From the NCBI GenBank assembly GCA_013054445.1, contig JAAMPI010001343.1, positions 1 through 15,725 of the forward strand: DNA of 15,725 bases. The letters are read 5' to 3'. A model generated the notes under the pieces. That model made no database searches, was not told the origin of the DNA, and was given only the letters and a program-made list of their open reading frames with translations. Position numbers and translations under genes: made by a program. Of the stretch, positions 9,219 to 15,725 are shown piece after piece. Numbering within the stretch: position 1 is the first letter of the stretch; each line of letters starts with the position of its first letter. Source of the DNA: Cudoniella acicularis (lineage: Eukaryota > Ascomycota > Leotiomycetes > Helotiales > Helotiaceae).

Positions 9219-12103
9219 TTATTGACCATCTAATGCCATCATCGAGGCCTCTAGCTCATCGTCATCAAACCCATATTCGTCCTCCATGGCAACATTCTGC
9301 TCATTCCCCTGTCTCGCTGTGTCCAACAGATCATTTTGGCCTGCCAGCTCCGCCTCCTGCAAAGCTCTAATACTCTCTTCTTCCTGCTTCTCTTTGAACT
9401 TCTCAAGATCCTTCAAACTCCAGGTACTAATACCCTCCTGATCACTCGGCTTGAACGGTTGCGCCATTCCCCGCAAGAACTTCTTTGCTGAGCTAGCAGC
9501 CATATCTATACTGAGGTTGATCTCGCTATCCAAGAGCGCTTGATTGATCCATTTTGGCAGCTGGTTTCTCTTCTTCAAGAATCTCCTGTCTGCCAGCACC
9601 ATTATACCATAATCGTCTTTGCCTCTCAATACACGCCCTAGGCATTGCGCTGCATGTCGCATCGCATCAAAAGATAGGAAGTCATTCTCTCTGATGCGGT
9701 ACGTCTCTCTCAAAAACTCAAGGCGCGCTTTCAAGATCCTGGACTCGGTGTATTGGAAAGGTACCCCGATGCAAAGCACAGTGCGTCCGTACTGATGGTC
9801 GAAATCAATTCCTTCACTTACCTTGCCTCTTGCGACACAGAGGAGAATTGCTCCCCGTCCGTTGCAGCAGGCTGTACGGTACGTCTCGAGCGCGAGAGAA
9901 GTTTCTTGTGCGTCGGGCGTTTCAACGAGGATGAGTTTGTATTTCCAGACTTCGTCTAAGATGCCCATTCCTTGCCACATGCTGATGATGGATTCCATGT
10001 ATAGGTATGAGGGGAAGAAAACGACCATTCCATCAGGTGTCAGCTTGGAAAATTCCGTGAGCAGATTTCCGTAGTTTCTGACCACGGATGGTTCGTTTCG
10101 GACTTGGAAACCGGAGGATATGGCGACTTGATCCGAGCCTCGAGTAACGATCATTGGCAAGAAGGATCGCCGAGCAAGCGTCATGCTGTAAGACTCTTGA
10201 ACGACTGTGGTGAAGCCTAACATTTTTGGATACATCTCCAGGGGCGATATCGTTCCAGATGTGATAATGACGGAGCTGAAACGATCGAAGACGGGTTTGA
10301 TGGCTATGGCAGCATCAAGACAGGTAAAATGGAGAACAGGGTTAGGAACCTCGGCTGTGTCTGATTCGAAAGGTTCCAAGATAAGTAAAAAGCCTTTCTC
10401 GTAGGTTGCTACGAGAGTTGCGAACGTTGCTACTTCCTGCAATGGTTGGTAGTCTTCAATGTTTGTTAATTCCAAAGTACGGACTAGGGATGTCAATCGT
10501 TCAGCGCAAAATCTCAATGGTTTCTTTTCGATATATGTGTATTCCTTGAGATGCGCAAGGAACGAAGGTGGTGTCTCCGAAATGACCTGACGAACTTTCA
10601 TCCTCGTCTAGTCCCAGTTAGCTTTGCTGTGCAATATATAGAACTTGTTATACCTTGAGATATTCCACGAATCGCTTTAGAAATGCAACGAAATGCTCTG
10701 CTCTCCGAATATTTCCTGGGACGGCCTCTTTTAAAAGATCGTCTGGAAGTGCTGTGTCAAAGGTTAGCCACGCACACTCTGTGCTAAATGGAAACCTACC
10801 AGGATTTGACATGAAGGCATCCTCTTCGCGCGCCTCTTCTGCATCCCTTAGACCTTCAACAAGCTTGGCATATTCATTTTTGAGTTTGTCAGCATCACTA
10901 TCCTTCATCTCCATGATCTTGTTCTCCAGGTTTTGGGCCCCACGAGTTGCTTTCCTTAGCGAGTCTTCCGTGATGTCCGTACTTAACGATTCTATGCAGA
11001 CGTTGTCTATATTATGTGCCTCATCGAAGACCACTATGCAGTCTTTGGACAGTTCTTTTGAAACTCGCTCAGCAATCTTGGGATCGAGTAGATAATGATA
11101 TGAGTAGATGATGACGTTGCAGAAGGACATCTGTAAAATCAGTAGCTGACTTTGAAAGTTCTATGGAGAAACCCACCATACGTCTCGAGGTAAAGTATGG
11201 ACACTGTTTGTGCTCTTCGCCGTATCGCATGAGACCATCCAGCGTCCATACACCATTCGGAATGAGGTTGTGAGGTTCTAGCAAATCGAGATTCTTCGCG
11301 GGTCAGCACCGAACATTTGGCGGGACAGATGTGGCATACATCATGATAAACGCACACAGGCACATCTTCGCCCCTTTCCTTCTTTTCTTTTACGAATCCA
11401 GCTGTCAGGCTTCGGCATCTGGCATCGACTACCGCACCACTTTTCTCGCGTTTGACGGAGGGATGTAGACATAAATTCTTTCGACTTGTAAGGCCCAGCC
11501 CTCTGAATTCTTCTTTATGCCCGAGTTGCTCTTCTCGATACTTCATAAGAGCTTTTAATTCCGCCAAAGCTTTCTCAATCTCCGACATAGTACCTGTAAA
11601 TTCTAGTAAGTGGGGAGTCTTCCATGCAAATAGGTGGCGCTCACGTGAGCAATATATCAGCTTTCGATGCTCTGGGTAATATTGTTGGTATGCGACAATC
11701 AGGGACAGGAGAGACACAGTCTTTCCTGTCCCCGAAGGCATTTCTAATACACAGTGGCCGCCGGCATCGAGTGTCTCTACAAGCCACTGGTGAGTAAGAC
11801 GTTACAAGGTTTGTTTTCCATGAGACTCCTCACTCTTGAGATCGCACATGTAGCTTTCAAGCCATACGGAGTCAGTAAAATACACTCAAGAGCCAAGGGA
11901 ACGGCAGGGCATACGCATATTGCTCTGGTGGGTTATGTTAGCTATACAATGACGTACTTTTTCGTGTATGGCTGGATAGCTTACCTGGATATATCCTTGG
12001 GTAAGGAAACAAAACCGGCAAATCCCTACGAGCATGATCAGCTTTGCCACTCACACAACAGGACGTGGAATGCAACGAGTCCGTACTCGATGTTGAACTT
12101 CAT
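9219..12103 (-). CDS. RAD3: TFIIH/NER 5'-3' DNA helicase Rad3 (XPD)
   Basis: Rad3/XPD is the iron-sulfur helicase of TFIIH that opens DNA in nucleotide excision repair and supports Pol II initiation. Rebuilt CDS: complement(join(9219..10607,10654..10751,10800..11130,11177..11293,11340..11593,11645..11776,11834..11853,11915..11924,11985..12025,12087..12103)), 802 aa against 778 in yeast. The nine introns, 46-61 nt, have GT..AG ends and mostly CTAAC/CTGAC-like branch sites. Each junction restores a conserved family sequence: the N-terminus reads MKFNIEDLPVLFPYP, then EQYAYMCDLKKTLDAGG. Motifs: Walker A GTGKT with Lys48; 4Fe-4S cysteines 115, 133, 154 and 189; DEAH box 233-236; motif VI QCLGRVLRG at 661-669. 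The acidic C-terminal tail is typical. The introns at 11594-11644 and 10752-10799 are multiples of three without stops, so they look like coding sequence until compared with the family. Confidence 0.97.
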
Positions 12104-12132
12104 CTTGATCGATGAGATTGTTGGCTGATGTT

Positions 12133-12155
12133 GACTTTGTCTCTAATTCAAAGTC
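12133..12155 (-). other. Small hairpin in RAD3 leader
   Basis: Perfect 7-bp arms GACTTTG (12133-12139) and CAAAGTC (12149-12155) enclose a 9-base loop. On the minus strand the structure would end 30 nt before the RAD3 start codon, so it probably lies in the 5' UTR. The stem is weak and may have no role. Confidence 0.35.
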
Positions 12156-12200
12156 GAAGGCAACTTTATGCAGATGCCTAGTCTTTATCTAAGCGAACAT

Positions 12201-12220
12201 GCAAGGCTGCGCAAGGCTGA
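12201..12220. repeat. 10-bp tandem repeat upstream of RAD3
   Basis: Two adjacent copies, GCAAGGCTGC and GCAAGGCTGA, differ only in the last base. They lie about 100 bp upstream of the RAD3 start codon. A paired factor-binding site is possible, but I know no factor for this motif. Confidence 0.45.
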
Positions 12221-12414
12221 CACCCGCACTTTTTGATGACCAAGACATGAAATGAAACATAACTTAAACATGGACAAATACAGGTAAAGAATTTCTCCTC
12301 TAAAGGCTTATTGGAGTTTTGGATGTTTATATACATTTATGCACCTCAGACTTACCCCAAAGCTTCGACTACAATTCATCACTCATATTCAGCGTCTCAG
12401 AGCCAGATTGTTCA

Positions 12415-12457
12415 TGTGAAAATTCCAGGAAACCTTTTGTTTCCTGGAATTTTCACA
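12415..12457. repeat. Perfect 19-bp inverted repeat (hairpin)
   Basis: The left arm 12415-12433 (TGTGAAAATTCCAGGAAAC) and its exact complement 12439-12457 enclose a 5-base loop, CTTTT. The arms have no mismatch. This is the longest perfect stem with a tight loop that I noticed in the window. It lies 312 bp upstream of the RAD3 ATG and 488 bp past the PPS1 stop. I see no target-site duplication or longer element around it. Either strand would fold stably as RNA. Its function is unknown. Confidence 0.8.
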
Positions 12458-12944
12458 ACCGTTTCAGTTTAGACCCAGCGATGAAGCAAAATCTAAAGGT
12501 AGTTAAAAGTTCAGGCTTTTCATTTTTCTTAAAGGCGGCCCTGTCTGTAAATATGTACGGCCAATCCCATAACCAAAAATCCTGCTGGGTATCAGAATAG
12601 TTTCGGGGTCCAGTGACCAAGCATTCATAACCTCTCTCATCACCCTAGATCCCAAAAGCCTCTGTCCAGAGCTAAATCGAAGGCCATGTACAAATACTCA
12701 AATCCACAACCTATCCAATTGGTCCAAAAATATATATTGAATTGATATTCCACAACATCGAAAAGGATGAAGGAATTCATGTCCATGTGTCGGCTACCTG
12801 AGCCAAATGTTCATCCAATTCAACGTCAAAAAGAACTCCCGTGCTGACAAAAAGTCGACCCAAACGAAGGTGGTATAAATGGTCGTAAGCTCGTAAATCG
12901 TAAAATATCCTCCCAAGAAAGTAAATTTAAATAAAAGTACTAAA

Positions 12945-15085
12945 TCATCTGGCATATGGCTTATTCATTGCTGCCACCTCTCGTGCGATATCGGGCCACT
13001 CGAGTTCCCGTTTAAATCGACCTTCGCCAAGGGTTGAACGCCGAAGTTTTTCTTCCCATTTGAGCAGCTCATAAGAGAATCGAAGGTGAGGTTGAATAAT
13101 GACGTTAAGCCGCCGGGCGCGCACGAAACAGTAAGCGCGAGGGAAGGAGAGTCCCATGGTCCTCATGACTTCTGCAATGCAGATAGTCGCTGAGCGAGAT
13201 ACACCAACACGACAGTGTACCAATGTCGCCGTCTTCTTCGCTTTTCCTCGATCTGCATGGTACTGTTAGTTGCCGTTGTAATGGACAGGGGACATGTGTT
13301 ACCAATAAATTCTAAACATCTCTCAAACTCGTCGGTCAGAGGATCAACCCCGTTATCCTGAACTCTTTGTACAATCATCACATTTTCTTTGCCCCAGTTA
13401 TCGAACTCGCCGTCTTTCCACGTTGCAGTTTCTCCGACGCTCAAAATTTGCCTTATACCCAACTGCCTCAAAAGTTCTGGGTTGTTGGCGTGCCCCAGGT
13501 TACCCAGATACATATAATCTGTTACCCGGGATGGAAGGGACCCGTCCATGTTTTTGATCCACTCCGGCTCTTCTTTAGCAAGTTCTGTGATCTCAGAGAG
13601 AGATTTGTCAACATGGACAGGTGACTCGGATAGCAGACGTGGGGCAATGGAGGCTAGAAGGGCCACATCAGATGGATAAGCAAAGAAATTCCGACGCTTA
13701 GAGAGATGAAGATCCAACCAAGCAGTTGGCACGGGGAGACCTGTTGCATAAGTGAAGTATGCGAGACCCAGGAGAGTGGATTCCGTATATCCATCTGTGC
13801 AATGAATTAAAATCTTCCTTTCGCGGGATTCCTGTGCTGTCGAATCGAATGGCATCGGCGAATCGCCCTCTGCGTCAGTATCATTCGTGCTAGACTTGGA
13901 AGGAACAATGCCGTATGATAAATTGTAAATCCACTTGCAGGTTTCCAAGATACCATCTGCTTCGACTTGAGACCAGGTTGGAGGCATGATGCTTCCCGAA
14001 GAAGGAAATTCTAGATGAATTGGCTGGCCGCCCACGGAGGTATCTTCCGCAATTGCTTGAAGAGCAGCAACATTGAGACGCCCGAGATCACTGCATTCGA
14101 TGAGAATGTCAAACTTGTCATCTTCTGCCAGGAGTGATGGATCGATGGTTGGATCTGGCGTGGGACCAAGCCACACATTGTGGTCAATTTCAGACGCCCT
14201 CGTCATGGAGCACATCTCAATTCTTTCCTGATGAAAGAAGTCGATCACTTTCCCAGTCATATGGCCTCTGGAATTTACAGCCACGATATCTGAGTGCTTC
14301 TCCTCAAATTCGCTGAATTGGCCAACACAAACAAATGTGTTGTACAGAGGGATCTCTTGTCCTTTTTCTTCATGCGTCTCCCGCCATGTTCGTTGTGCAG
14401 TCGCGACATCCTGTGCGAGTTTGTAAACTTCGGATTCATCCTCCCCATAGACTATGATGTCGGAGACCATGGCCGATTTCGCAGCCTGGATTTGGAAGTT
14501 ACGAACTGAAAAGCCTTCCTTTGGGTCAATCTCTCGAAAAACCGTTCCGGTGGTGGGCGATTGTGCCAGGAACTCTTCTGGAGCAATTGCACCTTTCAGC
14601 CTTGCGCAACTCAGGTCACCGCCAGCCTTCACAATCGTAATCCCCCTCAAACATTTTGGCGTCTTTCGTAGATTCCGCCGCCGGGCAATAAAAAATGCCT
14701 GCTGAATGTGATTGTAGGGATGTAGGCCGTGGAACCAAGGGAAGACCAGGGAAGGATCTGGCAGAGGTTGGCGTGCAATGTGATCAAGAGCAGACGCAAC
14801 GCCGGCTGCATCAAGCTCATAGATAGTTAGATTTCCCACAGATCTCGACTTGGTATCGGGAGGGAACAGCAATGATCGAGGCTGTAGAGAGGCTTCTTTC
14901 AGCGGTGGGGACGAGGGCGGGGTGTCTGGTTTCTCTGCTGGCTTTGGACCAGGAGGGCATATGGGTAAATGGCGTCCTCCGCTGAAGTCTGCTGGAGAGG
15001 CATTGATATTCTCGAGGGTTAAAGTCGGGGTGGTGGCACGCGTGTGCCCTGATGGAATCGGCCTGGGAAGCACAATTGTTGACAT
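12945..15085 (-). CDS. PPS1: Dual-specificity protein phosphatase, Pps1 type
   Basis: The product is a cysteine-dependent tyrosine and Ser/Thr phosphatase; the yeast homologue acts around DNA synthesis in the cell cycle. CDS: complement(join(12945..13252,13303..15085)), 696 aa. The 50-nt intron 13253-13302 has GTAACA, AACTAAC and CAG signals. After splicing, the active-site loop HCRVGVSR lies at 607-614, with nucleophile Cys608 and Arg614; Asp577 or Asp581 is the likely general acid. An upstream, related fold carries HCTDGYTE at 428-435, where Glu435 replaces the essential Arg, so the first domain is probably inactive. Residues 1 to about 70 are Pro/Ser-rich and look disordered. The ATG at 15085 is the first in frame; the open frame upstream begins only with GTG. 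The order, a degenerate then an active domain, fits fungal Pps1. Substrates cannot be told from the sequence. Confidence 0.9.
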
Positions 15086-15725
15086 GGAGGCGGTGCTGAG
15101 CCGGATGAGGACCAGAATCACCAGACTATTCTTGATATGTACCCCAGGCCGTCATATAAAGAGGGATTGGTGAGGAGCACGTCGGGGGACTGGGCGGAGG
15201 AGCGATGTGTCGAGGAATGCGCGAGATTGTGGTGGCAGGCTCACAGAGCGATGATGCTTCTCGGAAAACGATGGGGAAGTTGGTTGGAACTTGGAAGGGT
15301 ACGGAGGATGGATAGACGCGAGAGGATGGAGGAGGGATTGAGATGCCTGAACGCCTGCAGAAAAGAGCAATGCTCGCAATGCAACAGTCGGACTATTCAA
15401 TCGGTTAGCGGCAGAGTCGGGGGATACTCAGCATGGCGTGCTGAGCAGAGCAGATGAAGACAACAAGATGGAGGTTGTAAAATGTGAAAGATGCACATCG
15501 CAAACAGTGTTCAGATGAGACAGACCAGGGAGGATATGCCCCCGAATCAAGCCTTATCGCATGGGGGAGATAAGCACAGGCACTGTAGTCTGTGGGCTGC
15601 TGGCACTGGCAGGGCAGGGCAGGTTCAGGATCAGGTTATGGTTGTTGAGCAGGGGGGCAGCAGGAGACAGACAGAGGGTTCAATTAATGGAAAAAGAGAA
15701 GGGCGTTGAGAGGCCAATCCCCGGC
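15086..15725. promoter_or_regulatory. 5' flank of PPS1
   Basis: This stretch lies upstream of the PPS1 start on the minus strand and should hold its leader and promoter. It is purine-rich on the plus strand, hence C/T-rich on the PPS1 sense strand, as is common in fungal promoters. A TTTATATG sequence on the minus strand near 15150-15160 is a weak TATA candidate. A 7-bp inverted repeat CTCAGCA/TGCTGAG lies at 15427-15445. No conserved protein or RNA gene is visible, and the upstream neighbour is outside the window. Confidence 0.5.

Larger units (their letters stand above)
12104..12944. other. RAD3 5' flank and PPS1 3' flank
   Basis: This 841-bp gap lies between two minus-strand genes. It should contain the RAD3 promoter and leader at its left and the PPS1 3' UTR at its right. 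The RAD3 leader is free of ATG for at least 50 nt before the start. Contents I can see are a small hairpin (12133-12155), a 10-bp tandem repeat (12201-12220) and a perfect 19-bp hairpin (12415-12457). Short open frames here start with non-ATG codons and match no family I know. Confidence 0.6.

Noticed and set aside
11754..12128. Plus-strand open frame of 124 codons over the RAD3 5' end
   Set aside because: It starts with GTG and is antisense to the RAD3 micro-exons and introns, which recover a conserved protein exactly.
12319..12600. Plus-strand open frame of 93 codons containing the hairpin
   Set aside because: It starts with TTG, has no recognisable domain, and its middle is translated from the inverted repeat.
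15137..15457. Plus-strand open frame of 106 codons upstream of PPS1
   Set aside because: It has an ATG but a biased Arg/Glu/Gly/Trp composition from purine-rich promoter DNA and no known family; it is antisense to the likely PPS1 leader.

Overview
The window is nuclear DNA from a filamentous ascomycete (Pezizomycotina). The evidence is 11 predicted introns of 46-61 nt with GT..AG ends and CTNAC-type branch sequences, compact spacing, and four conserved eukaryotic housekeeping genes whose proteins match the filamentous-fungal versions. A Leotiomycete-like genome would suit the abrupt AT-rich block at the left, but I cannot fix the species from the sequence alone.

Layout: (1) 1 to about 1500 is AT-rich, CpG-poor, gene-free DNA with short inverted repeats, poly-A/poly-G tracts on one strand and a heat-shock-element-like array at its left edge. 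It looks like a decayed or RIP-affected intergenic block. (2) 1500-2017 is the 3' flank of RPA190. (3) 2018-7210 (-) is RPA190, the largest subunit of RNA polymerase I, with one intron. (4) 7211-7528 is a short divergent promoter region. (5) 7529-9046 (+) is intronless PRP3, a U4/U6 snRNP protein. (6) 9047-9218 is the convergent 3' region. (7) 9219-12103 (-) is RAD3/XPD, the TFIIH and repair helicase, which I rebuilt as 10 exons, four of them 41 nt or shorter. (8) 12104-12944 is intergenic and holds a perfect 19-bp hairpin. (9) 12945-15085 (-) is a PPS1-type dual-specificity phosphatase with one intron. (10) 15086-15725 is the 5' flank of PPS1.

The genes serve core nuclear processes: rRNA transcription, pre-mRNA splicing, transcription initiation and excision repair, and cell-cycle phosphatase signalling. 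They do not form a specialised cluster, and I see no mobile element, CRISPR array, tRNA, rRNA or biosynthetic system. I found no convincing undescribed system. The observations most worth a second look are the hairpin at 12415-12457, the micro-exon cluster at the 5' end of RAD3, two stop-free introns of a multiple of three inside RAD3, the degenerate first phosphatase site in PPS1, and the HSE-like array at 46-73.
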